From: Puffinus mauretanicus
Taxonomy: Eukaryota > Chordata > Aves > Procellariiformes > Procellariidae
Length of the DNA: 64,000 nucleotides
NCBI GenBank assembly: GCA_023333565.1
Contig: JAJKFH010003599.1
Coordinates: 930,001-994,000, forward strand
Direction: 5' to 3'
The position numbers were made by a program, and so were the translations under genes. Below, one piece after another: positions 36,001 through 47,934 of the stretch. The notes below the pieces were generated by a model, which worked only from the letters and a program-made list of their open reading frames with translations, was not told where the DNA came from and did no database searches. How positions within the stretch are numbered: the first letter of the stretch is position 1; each line of letters begins with the position of its first letter.

Positions 36001-39000
36001 TATTTATAATCCATAATTAAGGTTTTAGATTATGTTTGGTTTTAGAATATCCATAATGTAAAAAAGCACTGGACATCAAAGTAATCAACTAATCCCTTTA
36101 TCCAGAGCTGTTCAGATCAATCATTAAAACACCATGAGGTTCTGACACATGCCACCACGACAGATTTCTTTCCCTCCGTGTTGTTTTCATTGCCACAGAT
36201 TTTTTTATTTGGGTCATAATTGCATTTGGGGTTTCAATGGCATGTAGTCAAACTACTTCATTTTGAATGTTAATTTCCTGAAAATAATTGAAAACCAATC
36301 CATATTTTTAATCTGTGGCAGGTGCTTGGCTACGACAGCCTCCTTTTGTTGTTGTTGCCATTGACATACAATATGTGATCCAGGAAAATGTCTGGTTCCC
36401 ATGGCTATCTGCCCAACACTGGCTTCGTTAAATAACTGGTTTCACCTAGCCAGATTTTGAATGTTTGCAATCATTTACTTGTAATGCTGCTTGTTGCCTG
36501 CCACCATTTGGTAAGGCAGCTCTCCGGCATTTTCAGCCTCCCCTTGTTAGCACTCGGTCTGTAGGCAGCCCATCCCGCGCTGTATTGTTTCTTGATGAGG
36601 CTTCCCCGAAATCTTTCATAAAGCCTGTCGAATAGCATGGGCAATCTCTGTGCTGCCATGTGCCTGAAGCACCACCGTAACACAGCTTACGCTTGAACTG
36701 CCATAGTAGTAGTGGCAAAATACACCAGATAAGGAGACGGCATTTTGATCAGTGGAGCCATAGCAAATTCATCCATTCATGAAAATACCATGTCTTTTTA
36801 ATACATATATATATGCATGGATTTTTATGCTAATTTTCTTGCCTCCTTAACAGTTCAATTTATTCCCATATTACACAGGGTGAGGCAAGGTTTGTGGGAA
36901 GAAGTAACGTTTTTTATGAAACCAAGATAGTTTCTCAGAAAAACCAAACAAGCCTTCCTGTATACAGGCCCTTCTTCAGGTCTGAAGCCGAGATGTTCAT
37001 ACAAGGTGATTTTCAAATATGGCCACAGGAACTTAGTCTTCAAAAGTGACACATAATATTTAACTCCTCTATAACCAGCCAGACCACTAGAAAAGACATG
37101 GGGGCCCTTCTCATGAAATATCAAGATACAAAATAGAATAAGTCTGCATAGAAAGTGCTGTGTATGTATGTCTACACAGCATACAGCCGTCCCAGGCAGA
37201 GGTAATGGTTGTGGTTTAGAAAGCAGAATTAGTTAGCTTTTCCATAGTATATTGACAACTTTTCTGCAGCAAGCTTGAGTCTTTGTACTGCTGAGTAGTA
37301 CAGATGTGCCCCGTAGGGTCCAATGTAGCTTCGACCTGGCTTAAAGCTTGGTGTGTACTTAAATGCTTTCCTGGGCTATTTAAAACACTTTCATTGCACC
37401 CTACTTGTTAAAAGCAGATCACAATAATCCTGGAGATGGGAGAAGACACTGTTTAAAAACACTTTAAAAACACTCTACCTGTCTGTAAGAAATTTCAAAA
37501 TTATTGCTGTCAGCCTGTTTCTCACAGGTGAGGAGTGAAAATGCTTTCACTTAACATCTTTCTCCTGTTTTTCTGGCTCATCTCCAGTCCCATCTCCCCA
37601 GGATTTCTTACTCATTGCTAATAGGCAGCTGCAATTAAAGTCCTTTAAAACAACCTGCCTTCACACCAATTGACCGCAAGCTCTACAGCAGTGTCATAAC
37701 CTCTCATTTTTGTTCCTAAGGACATGTGATTTTTCAAACAGTTTGAATATATTTGATTTCTTCCATTTTTAAAGGGCCATCAGGAAGGCTGATTGATTGT
37801 TCCCAGCTAATTGCAGAGAGAGAAAGAAGGAAGGGAAGCTGGTTGTTAATAATAGAAAAATGCCCTGGTGTCTATATAGACTTCAGTCATAATGCCAAAA
37901 GGTTTGGTGTCTAATTTAGCAAATTTGATCCTGTACCAAAGGACTGTACAAACCGAGTCCTGCTCGGGCATGACTATATTGGAAAAGTCTTGGAGTTCAG
38001 CGGTGTCTTTGGAGGCTGTTCAGAAAAAGGCAAATCAAGTTCTCAGAGTATGCTTCAAGCTTTCCCCAGAGTGGGTGTCACCACTGTTGGAGACAACTTT
38101 TGAGAGCGCAGACCCTCCTGTGGGTACATCCAGGCCATAGCTCTGCTAGAAGCCGCAGAATGGCCACCGGTTGTACCTGGAGCTTGGCTTTCCCCTCGCA
38201 GGGTGACAGCCTCGTGTCGCTTCTCTGCTTGCTCTGTTAGCACAAGGGACGCTCTCCGGGAGGGGCTGCCACATTCCCTTTGGGGAAGGGATGGACACAA
38301 CTTTCTATTCAAAGCCAACGGGATGGGCTAAGAGTCAGAACAGAGGATTTCTTTGCCATACTTTCAGGTCCGCCATCCAAAGCAGAAGAGTGAAAAGGGC
38401 TGTTTAAGAGGTGTAAGATGAAGCAGCGGCCTCTCTTTTTCCACCTCTGCTTCACCAGGTATGTGAAGCAGCTTCTCTGACCAGGTGAGGTTGTGTTTAA
38501 AGGCAAGAAATTCCAAGCAGGAAAATACCTTGAGCCATGTGTTGTGTGCACGCCACACGCCTGCCTCCCCTCCCGCTCCCCGGGGCCATCACAGAAGTCC
38601 ACATCTTCTTGAACTGATTCTTGAGCTGAAACAGAAGAGGTGCTGGTGTGTATTTAACGTGCAAATATTAGTGTGTAATACTGACAGGAATACTGTAAGT
38701 GACCTGATCGGTGAGGTGAAGTTACTGTCCAACAAGAGTAGGTTATTCCTTTCCTGTAGGAATATACCCATCTGACTTACGAGAGAGCTGTGGGAAAGGT
38801 GGACAAGGACCACACCGTAAATCCTGATGAGCAGCAAAACCCACATTAAGGTGTTTCTTTTGCTTTCAATTCCTGCTTTATTGAGCCAAAAAATCTTGCA
38901 CAGAAAAAAAAGAAAAACAAAGGAAACATCCATGTTAACTTCAGCAGAGTCCAAATTCTAAGTTTTGCTCTTTTGGGCTGTGACGCTGCAAGTTATGGTG

Positions 39001-41494
39001 GGTGGGACTATGGACAGGTATTAAATGGTTGTCACAGGCAGATGATGTTGTGGTACAAGCAAGTGTTCCAGCATCACATTCCAGAGCCAACTGTGTTACG
39101 TTAGTGAGGAAGGTGGGCCAAATTCATCCGCTGTGCAATTCATGGCATTTTTGTCTCCAGATTTTCCACTTATTTTTGATATCTGCCAGGAGGGTAGTTT
39201 AGAGAACATTACACTGTCATAACATTGTATTCCACTGGCAATATTCCTTAGTTGTAGTAATAATACATAATCAGCCATATATGTATGCATAAATATATTA
39301 GCTGCATAGCTTCAGCACTAACTTCTCTTACACCCAACAAGAGTTCTGCTTGGCTGCCTCATTACCTGAGCATCAAGATATGAATTTCTTCCTGTTACAT
39401 GCTTGGGGTACATATTATTTTTATAACAGGACCCAATGATGTTTCTGTCAGAAAGCTGTGGGGTTTTATTGTGGAGTCTATAATTTTTGTACAGTGAGAT
39501 TTTCAGAGGACCGAACAGTACAGTGTTGCAGTGCGTTGATGGGCTGGCAAAGGGTGAACTCTTGGCATGCTCACCATCCCAGAGGAGTTTAGGGACACCT
39601 AAAACTACCACTGTCTCCGCCTCTAGCTGCGTGTGCTCAGGGTGGCAGAGAATAAGCCCTTGCTTTTGGGGTGGCCAGAGTCTGCTGAAGATTTTGCTGT
39701 GACATCTTTTCCCAAGGGCACTTGTTGGACCCATGGGTGCAGGCATTGCTTCCTAAGCAGAGGAGAGCAGCTATTGAGTGGGAAGGAAGGACACAAAGAA
39801 GGGTCAGAAAAATGGGGGTTTTTTTATAAAATCATGTGCCTGCAGCAATGGTTAGGCAACAATTAAAAGCCGAGGGAGGGAACTTCTCAGCTGGCCTGGG
39901 GCAGGGCAGCTTCAGCTGGCCCCAGCCACTGACCGGAGTGTGTGTGATTTAACGCAGTACTCCACGTCCTACCGTCCATTTACTGTCCCCCACCCAGATT
40001 CGGACAGGTTTTGAGCATAGGCCTGCAGGAGCTAAACCACACACCATAGTTACAAACTTGCCTCTGAAGCCACTGTGAGCCAGCTGAAGAAAAGCCAGTG
40101 GGGTCTAGGAAGGGTAAAAAATGGTACAAGAAAAGCATGCTATGATGTGCCCTTCTGCTAGAAGGGCACAGCACCAGGGGAGGTAACAATGATGCTAGAG
40201 GAAAATAAATCAGACAACAGAGAAGACCAACAACTTTTGTCTGTCTCTGCGAAAGGCTTGAATGACATCTGCTGAATGACAGCGCGACTCAATTTGCAGT
40301 CTTATTTTTAATTGAAACAAATAGCTACAAATGACACACAGAATAAATGGATGGCTTTTTGCTGTGTTTTGCAAAGGTGAAATGTGGGACTGTGGAAGGG
40401 GGTGACATTGTTGAAGGGACTAACTTTGAAATGATAAAGAAAAATGAACAGGGGAGGAAAAGAGAGGGAATTGGAAGAAATGGAGCAAGAAGAACATTAT
40501 TTTGTGTAAATTAAATTTAAATAAAAAAGGATGACACTGGCTCTGATCTTGTCATGCTGAAGTATTTTAAGGCCAACAGTAATAAGAGAATTATATATAA
40601 CATGAGTACACCATGAGTGCCAGGTCCACCTTTCTTTTCTAATAATGAAGCTGCTGATGCACATTTGTCAAGAAGACAAATAAACACCCTTTATATTGAC
40701 CAAAAATGATAGCCTTAGTCACTTAACATCTTCAGAGTTTACCTGCATCAAGGTGAGGAACAGTGAAATCTGCTGAAAAGGGGCAAGAAAATGCCTCAGA
40801 AATGTTAGGTTGCCATTTGACTTGTCTTTTGAGTCTCCTTAAATAGCCAGGCACAGCAGAGGGTCCTTTTCTGGGCCTTGCTGTTTTCAGACTGCTGTAG
40901 GAGTTGATTTCTTCCACTCCGGTCTAATCAGCTCAGCAAGAGTTGCAGAGAAACTCCATCTGAACAGCGACAGCCATAAAGGAAAACTGTGAGCCCACTC
41001 CGCCTAGAGGGTTGTCATGGGTGCTGGCATATGCATGGTGGCTGCGTTCCTCCTAAGGGCCGCCAGACTTTGTCACTTAAGAAAGGGAAGAAAGAACATA
41101 GGAATATTCAATCATGTGCATAAAATCTGGCAGCATTAAAAGAACAATTCCTGCTATTCCCAGAGAAATGCTGCACAGTAATGCTATTAGGCATGGCTCA
41201 AATTTTGTCTGATATTGTCACATGCCAGAACCTACCAGGGCAAAGATGTTTCCCTACTCCAGGCAACTGCATGGAGGCATATGGGTTGAGTGGGCCACTG
41301 ATGCGGTCACAGGGCAGATGCGAGGCAGGACAGGTAGCAGCCACATTGGCAATTGATTTGTAGAATGGAAGACAGGCAAAATCTTGCCTCTGGTCTCACG
41401 CAGACTGGCTCAGCGGGCTTCAAGGAAGAAACAGCAATAAATTACTAGCTTTCTGCAATAAGAGAACAGCAGTTAAAGGATGACTTGTGACTCT
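24012..41494. other. Unique, mostly AT-rich DNA, no gene seen
   Basis: Seventeen kilobases without a gene I can defend. Pyrimidine-rich, old-repeat-looking stretches occur near 25.0-26.4 and 28.6-29.1 kb, but I cannot name a family. AT-rich simple sequence lies near 30,420-30,490 and 34,345-34,415. The perfectly alternating purine-pyrimidine run at 33,642-33,661 is listed separately. A small stretch with raised CpG lies at 36,490-36,690. The largest open frames (142 codons at 26,641 and 39,318; 132 at 25,008 and 30,076) show no domains. Confidence 0.6.
33642..33661. other. 20-base alternating purine-pyrimidine run with E-box
   Basis: All 20 bases alternate strictly between purine and pyrimidine (GTACGTGCACGTGTACGTAC), the sequence pattern that favours left-handed Z-DNA. 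It contains a perfect CACGTG E-box at 33,649-33,654. Whether it is bound or adopts Z form is unknown. Confidence 0.5.
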
Positions 41495-41797
41495 CAGAAA
41501 AACTTACAACTCACTGCCACAGGATGTTGAACTCAGTGGTATATATTTGTCCAAAAATATTTAGACTCGTTCATTCACATTCAATTATTATTAAACATGA
41601 CGTTTTGGATGTGACTGCCTTGCCAGAAAGTGCCTGAACATTGTCAGATGTTCATTGTCAGATGTGAGTCATTTCATAATGGCCCCTTCCCTTTTGCACT
41701 TTCCCTATGAATTGTCTCTTGGACAACAGCAGAGCAGGGATGCTGGGCTAGATGAAGCTCTGGTCTGACCTCCTATGGCCTTTCTCCTGTTCTTATG
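41495..41797 (+). mobile_element. Ancient CR1/L3-type LINE 3' end
   Basis: Near the start is ACAACTCACTGCCACAGGATG, a decayed form of the CR1 end-of-ORF2 word. At the end is GATGCTGGGCTAGATGAAG, then CTGGTCTGACCTCCTATGGCC and TGTTCTTATG, the tail of the CR1/L3 group that is common in reptiles and turtles. It differs from the ATTCTATG tail of the younger bird elements. The centre is scrambled and includes a 12-base local duplication (ATTGTCAGATGT, 41,640-41,665). No reading frame survives. Confidence 0.8.
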
Positions 41798-43020
41798 CAG
41801 GCAAATCCACACGGCATACTAAAGGCATAAAATGGCTGTGCAGCAGCATATATTCATTGCAGTAAATGCCATGCTAATGCATGTACCCAGATGCTGAGAG
41901 GTAGCTGCCCTTCAGCTCTCCCAGAGTCTGAGCAGAGAAAATCTGTCAGCCCTGAAGACCGCACAGGCACATCCTTAAACAAACAGATCCTTATCTAAGT
42001 GGCAAAGTTATTAGTTGTTCCTTTATCTGCCCTTGACGGAGCATAGTCATAGCCCATCGCTTACTGTGTGAGCCCCCAGTTCCTCAAAGCCTTCCCTGTC
42101 TGCTTAGCTTCATGCAGCGCAAACAGCCCTACTGAACTTCAATCAGGCAACTCAGAGTGCGTAACGTTAACAGAGCAAGATTTTGTAAGTCCAGGGCTTA
42201 AAGCTGCAGTCTAGCTCAAAAAGCACTTATTGGTACTGTACAATTTCTAACAATATATTTTCCTATAGAAGCAGGACCGACTTTTGACTAGTATGTGCAA
42301 TGATAGGGCAGTTATACTCACAATTGATTTTCCCGTTCCAGAGAGGCAGTTGTACATATAAGCAAATACTTTTTCAATACTACCCAGAAGGAAGAAAAGA
42401 ATATTTATATGACAAACTGTTCCTAGACAAATGTAGGTATTTGACTGAAAATTAAATAGAAGCAGTGATCTTCAGTAGGGGTTAAACCTTAGAGAGAGCT
42501 GCTTTCAACCTTTTTCCTGTTTGAGGAGCCCTACGATTTTCCAGTGGATGCCTGCATGGATGGATTAAATGTAAGCCCACTGGCAATCAGCCTGCTGGGC
42601 ATAGTTGCCTTCCATGGGCCCCCAGACGTAGTCCTTGGACCACTGATCCATGATCACAGATTTTGGTGGTAATTCCTCAAAATTTGGGAGCACTATGATG
42701 TGCTGAGAGAGTGAAGGTATAATGCTGCATTATGAATCTCCTCATAAATTCACTCTTCAGATCTGGTATCATGTGCCAGCCTTTCCTTCCCCACTGCATG
42801 AACAGGAATGGATACAGTGGAAGTCCTCCTTTGCCAGGCAAAGGTGGAAGGTGGGGTGCAGAGAGTGGCCTCGTTTAGGGACACTGTCCAAATCTGGATC
42901 AGATTGTCACCTTTCTCCTTGGGAAAATACGAAATGAACAAAGATCCTAAGTAAAAAAAGGATTTGCTAACAAGACGAGGGAAAGGAGGACACGCTAACA
43001 AAACCCCACACCACTCGCAT
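41798..43020. other. Unique DNA, no gene seen
   Basis: No supported gene. A stretch at about 42,500-42,660 resembles the ends of old hAT-like or other amniote repeats (for example CTTGGACCACTGATCCATGATC), but too weakly to call. Confidence 0.55.
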
Positions 43021-43034
43021 GAGAAGAGGCCATT

Positions 43035-43200
43035 GCGGAGCCGGGCCTGTCGCCCCTGTGAGGCAAACAGCCCCGAATTGTCTTCAATTCGGACAGACCG
43101 CTGCCTCCCTGCCCGGGGTGTTGCTCCCGGTGTGCAGACGAGGGTGTGACGCTCCTTTTGCCGGGTCTAACACTGAGACCCGGTGACCCGTGCCCGCGGC
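43035..43200. promoter_or_regulatory. CpG-rich patch with two perfect hairpins
   Basis: About 16 CpGs in 165 bases, including CCCGCGGC near 43,193. It contains two perfect 8-bp stems: 43,073-43,080 with 43,085-43,092 (TCTT loop), and 43,161-43,168 with 43,176-43,183 (7-base loop). CpG density suggests protection from methylation. The stems could matter in RNA if the region is transcribed. No coding exon is evident; overlapping open frames on both strands are typical of GC-rich DNA. Confidence 0.35.
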
Positions 43201-43558
43201 AGAGCTGCCCCACAGCCAGCAGCACCCTCAGCCTCTGCCCTGCCTCCGAGGGGCTCAAAACGGGAATCTCGGCCAGAAGGATCTCCAGGGCTCTTGCCCC
43301 CTTTATTTTTTTTGTGCTTAGTTCTTCCTCCCCTCTCTCTCTGCTACCTGAGCCTCAGCGTGACCTGCGGGAGCGAGGGTGAGTGTGTGGTCAAGCCCCC
43401 GTCCAGGCGCACGTGCCCTGCAAGAGGAACGCTGAGCACAGAGCCAGCGTACAGCGGTACTTCCCCAGGAGGTTTTTCTCTGCCTCCAGCAAGCTTCAAC
43501 TCGAGGGCTTTTGTAGGAAAAATGGGTGGGTTTGTTTTTAACAGCCCTCAGTCGTAAT

Positions 43559-43585
43559 TTGTGGAATCGTTTGCTGATTCCACAA
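43559..43585. other. Perfect 10-bp hairpin
   Basis: TTGTGGAATC at 43,559-43,568 is the exact reverse complement of 43,576-43,585, around a 7-base loop. It is the strongest stem in the 43-48 kb GC-rich part. No T-run follows, and there is no known RNA family match that I can see. Confidence 0.6.
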
Positions 43586-46500
43586 CAACATTGAGCACCA
43601 TCGCTGCCCTGGGGCACGCAGAAGCTCTTTGGCTGAGCAATTTGCCAGGCAGTGGGTAAAGCAGGACCCTCTTCTGTCTGTTTTGAACCTGCCACCAACT
43701 AGTTGCACCTGATGATCCCCTTACCTGTGGGGCAAATATTACAGGCTTTCTTGGGCTGTTTTTGTGCTGTTCATTTTCTTTCAGACAAAGGTTTGGAGAG
43801 AGACACGTATCCTTGTGCCCTCAGTGACTGCTGGAGGCACCCTCTTTCACTCACCAAAGGTGACGGTTTGGAAGGAGGAGAGGCAGATGTTGGATGCAGA
43901 TACCAAAAGGGGAGGGGAAAGAGGAGCAGGAAAGGGGAGGAAAACAAAGCCAGAGCAAGATCCTATTGCCCTCTGTCAATACATCCAGTAGTTAAGCACC
44001 AAGGAGGCAGAAAAACTGTGTAAGGCAATAGACAAAGCTGGTAAAAACAAACAGGTACACCCTGCCTAAGAACAAACTTAGGCTGCAAATCAGAAGTCGT
44101 CATGAAAAGAGTGAAGCTTGGGAACAGCTTTTGGGAGGAAGAGCAGGGACAAAATTTACTACAGTTAAAGTGGAGATTGATTGGTTTATGCAGTGCTTAT
44201 ATATCATGGTAGCCAGTAGTCACAGCAGACGCTTTTGTGGTACCTATGCACAAGACCTTTTACAAACCTCTGTGTTGTTACAAAACAGATGAATGCACAA
44301 ACCTGGCTACAACCAAAGGATTACTGTTGAGCAGAGCAGAAGCTTCCATCAAAAATATGCAGCCAGGAAAACATCTGCTGCTGCGAGACAAGTTCTTTGA
44401 TGGTATGTCATATTTGAGATATGAGGGGGAATTTCAAGATGTCTGAGGGGAACCCAGAACCTGGCAGCATTTCCAAAATGAGATGCAGTCTTACCAGCAT
44501 AAGTGTCTGTTCCGCCACGGAATCTCCGATGCTGAAAAAAGCCTGTGGCAAAACAGCATAAATGCAACATGGTTCAGTGGCATAGGTGTTGCTTTTGTTT
44601 ATTAGAATGTGAAATTAGTTGAATAATTTTTTGTCTGTTATGATTATTTATGTGCGTGGGTGTAAACATGCAGTTGCTTGAGCTTTCTGGTTAGGCTGTT
44701 AATTGCTCAAGCCCAGCCACAGCTTTAGCAAACTAAACACACAAGGTCAACAGAGCAGCAAGTAGACAGGTAAGCAGGACTCGATGTGTGTCTCCAGTTA
44801 CGTTACAAGAAAGAAAGCACAACACGAGATGTCGAGACTTGCCCCAGCTGCAGCCAGAGCGAGACTGCAGGGAGGGAGCCGGGACTCAAGGACAGACCGG
44901 CCACCTGGCCGGGAGGGCGAGCAGTCCAGGGGGCAACTGTCACCAAATGTATATGGGCTTGGTTGCTCAGGTCTGGTCTGTTAAGAAGACGACAACAAAC
45001 TTCTGAGTTGACAGCGCTGGCAAGTGGGCTGCTGTCTGGACCTTCTGGAAACTGAAAGGATCACACTTGAACTCATAATTAAGGGTAACAGACTGATCCC
45101 CAAATCGTCTGACCTACTCAATAATTCTTACTCATACCCAGCGCTGTGCTTAGGGGTGGTCCCCGTCATCGTCTAAATGTTGTCCTTTCTCTCAGGAGCC
45201 CAGATCCACTGGCTGCAGCGGGGTGAATTGGGGACTGCACTTTGGCCATGTTGCTTTCACTTCCACAAGTATATTCTTGTAGCTTCCTCATGCAAAGAGT
45301 GACAGGAAGGCATCATGATGGATAACAGCTTCAAGTTGTCCCATGTGAAGCCATCATTTTCCTTTTTTATTGCAGTTTAGCAATTTTTGCTATGTAGTAT
45401 ATGTGCTGCAGTTGCATGTTTTTAATCATTCACCCTGTCTCCTCCATGCTTCCAGGCAGCCTTTTCCCCCCTCCCCTTATTCTAGCAGCTCTCCTGGGCT
45501 ACGTACTCATTCAGAAAGTATTGGGAATAGGTTCTCAAACCATTTGGCAGAGCATTGTTATCACTCAGGAAACACTTCAGAAACAATTTTTCGAAGCTTA
45601 TTTCATGAGATGAAAAGCCAAGGAGTGAGCTACTTATCCGTGACTCCTTCAGTCATTTTAGTCAGTTCTCATTGTAATACAATTTGAGTGAGGTGAGGGG
45701 AGGAGATCAGTAAAGGCTGCCAGCCATACTCAAAGAGTTAAAAAATAATCCAGGTAATAAACTGTATTACAGGCATATCCAAGTCTGATCACAATATAGG
45801 GGCAAGGGCAGCTATTAAGAAAGAAATTGGGTTTTGCAGTTAGAACACTAGAAAGGAGCTAAATCTTCATCTTTCTGGCCATGTCTACACCATCTCTTGG
45901 TGGTGGCCACCTGGGAGGTGCAGAAAGCCTGCGAGGAAGGGAATGGGGGGCCGGGCACATGTGTCTCAATCTCCATCCTCGACAAGCAGGAGCAGTCCTT
46001 CCTACGCCTGTCCTGCCCTGCCCTATCTGGGGAAAAGTACCTGGGATGTGCTTTGCCAGGGATGACTCCTGGGGTAGGTTTTACTGGGAAATGCAGTGCT
46101 AAATAGCAGCAGGTGGATACCTCCGTGCCTCTGGAAAGGCTCTGGCTGTGCAAGTCTTGGGGAGGGCTTTCTGCTGAAGGACCCGATTGTGCCACGGGTT
46201 CGGTGCCTTCTGATGAGCCCTGGGGCTGAGAAGAAAGTGAGTAGGTTCCTCAGCACCTTTCGGGGCTCGAGGCGATCCCCGCCAGCTGAATGCTACACAG
46301 CGAGCGAAGGCATCCCTAGGGAGCAGGAGATCTCCTTCTGACGGGCAGGCGAGTTGCCAAGCTGTGGCCGAGCACCGGCAGCACTGGCTGGGCGGTTTCT
46401 GGGCCCTGATTCGTAACCCCTGGTGCCTCACGATGCCCTGCCAGCCCTGCGAGGGCTGCTCAGGGCTCTGCCCCAACCATCTTGCCCTCCCCCTCTGCCT

Positions 46501-47030
46501 CAGCTAGCCACGACAGTGGGCACCACGTGAATTTGGGGATGGGGCGGTGCAGCTTACTGGACTCCTTTGGATAGGTGATAAAAACATGCAGAAAAGCATC
46601 CCCTTGCTACAGCACGCCCTGGGTCGGTCCCAATTACTGCTGCTGGCAGGGCCCCCCCAGGCCCCTCTCCTGTATACGCCCACCCAAAGACTAAGGCTGC
46701 TGTTTCTTTTTCATCTTCTCTTTGCTCGCAGTTTGGGCACTCCTTCCATTAAAGAAAGGATTCAGTGGGTAGGGATGCATGAAAAATTAAAATGTGTTAT
46801 TACTTATTCCCCTTTTGAACCGTTTCCTTCCCTGAGGGTTATCTGCTTCTTAACTCTACCTGGTGACAGGGGCGCATTGTGCGTCGCTTTCATTAATCTC
46901 CATCCCACACAAACCTCGCTGCTCGGGGAGGTTATCAAAATTAAAATATCAGGCTTTTGTCTAAAAACATTTCCTTACCCATTATCACACCAAGGATTAC
47001 GAGAGTTGAAAGAAACGGGGAGATCGGTGA
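43586..47030. other. GC-richer unique DNA, no defensible gene
   Basis: This stretch has scattered CpG groups (about 44,840-45,020 and 46,255-46,330) and a near-perfect GC palindrome, CCGGCCACCTGGCCGG, at 44,897-44,912. The longest non-CR1 open frame of the window (186 codons, 46,547-47,107) crosses into the next segment. It has no signal peptide, domain or repeat, and its composition drifts along its length, so I do not call it a gene. Confidence 0.5.
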
Positions 47031-47048
47031 GGGGTGGGAGAGGGAGGG
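47031..47048 (+). other. Short-loop G-quadruplex motif
   Basis: The plus strand reads GGGGTGGGAGAGGGAGGG: four G runs with loops of 1, 3 and 1 bases, a pattern expected to fold stably in DNA or RNA. It is the first of three plus-strand G4 motifs within 900 bases. Confidence 0.7.
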
Positions 47049-47465
47049 ACAGGAATTTTTATGCAGGAAGGGGGAAGAGAATTTTTTTTAATTGGAAAAT
47101 GTGGTGATAAAATCACAAAATTAATGAAGTGAGAGAACTCAAGGTCAGTGCAGTAGCTGAAGATACTTTAAGAACATTTTCTAGCTTGGTTTCTTACGAA
47201 AACGAGCCAGTCTGTGTACATCTGTTTGCTTTGCCATTCCCCTCTCCATGATTCTCAAATCATTCGGCAGATTTCAGTCACACCTGAAAGAGGGGTGGAG
47301 GTTTCCTAAATAAATTCATTTCTCCCCTTTTCATAAAATAGCCACTGGCAGAGATATGGGACCAGGCTCAAGCAATCACGTTGTTTTCCCAACTCACTTT
47401 TGATGCTCTCAGCTCTAAGTTTTAAATTGTGCACAGCGCCCTGCGCATTATCAGCAAACCCTCTT

Positions 47466-47493
47466 GGGAGGGGGGCTGCGAGGGAGAACGGGG
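47466..47493 (+). other. G-quadruplex motif
   Basis: Four G runs (3, 6, 3 and 4 bases) are separated by loops of 1, 6 and 5 bases. Just downstream, TTATAACTAATGG occurs twice (47,500-47,512 and 47,519-47,531), a 19-base-spaced direct repeat of a homeodomain-like word. Confidence 0.65.
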
Positions 47494-47770
47494 CTCATTT
47501 TATAACTAATGGGGTTGATTATAACTAATGGAGCAATTAATAGCTGAAGGGGGATTACAGTCTTGTAGTTCAGTTTAAAAAGTCGCTCAAGCAACAGAAA
47601 AAAATCCGCTGGAAAGTTGGTTTCATTACTTCTGCGGCTCGTAGAGCTCTTTGGCTTTTTTAACATTACAACACACCAAGCTAACGGCAGCCTCTCAAGC
47701 AGCCTGGAGGATTGAACCTGGAAACAGGGAGCTCCTGCCCTGTGAATGGCTCCGGGAAAATGAAATCTCC

Positions 47771-47920
47771 TCGCCCGGGTTTTTGCTCCATGTTTTTGCT
47801 CGCAGACGGATCGGCACCGGAGGGCGGGCGCGCTGGTGTGGAAAGCCGGCAGGCGCCCGGTGGGCACGCTGGGCTGGCTGCGCCCTGCCCGGCTCTGCTC
47901 CTGGGGACGCGGGGAGCCGG
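47771..47920. promoter_or_regulatory. CpG-island-like core, candidate promoter
   Basis: About 18 CpGs lie in roughly 150 bases of high GC, the densest CpG cluster in the window, overlapping a third G4 motif (47,903-47,934; loops 4, 4 and 7) and lying downstream of two others. GC-rich, TATA-less segments with G4 motifs are typical of vertebrate CpG-island promoters. Against this, the core is short, I find no clear first exon with splice donor, and open frames on both strands overlap. Direction of any transcription is unknown. Confidence 0.4.
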
Positions 47921-47934
47921 GGGGTGCTTTTGGG
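47903..47934 (+). other. G-quadruplex motif in CpG-rich core
   Basis: G runs of 4, 4, 6 and 3 bases with loops ACGC, AGCC and TGCTTTT. It is weaker than the 47,031 motif because of the 7-base last loop, but canonical. Confidence 0.6.

Noticed and set aside
43146..43698. Overlapping 78-126 codon frames on both strands as an exon
   Set aside because: Explained by GC-rich, stop-poor composition; proline, serine and arginine-rich readings are typical of this, and no splice sites are in phase.
46547..47107. Longest open frame outside CR1 (186 codons, plus strand)
   Set aside because: No domain, signal peptide or repeat pattern. Its first half is GC-rich and its second half AT-rich, matching the local DNA composition and not a gene. 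A chance frame in low-stop DNA.
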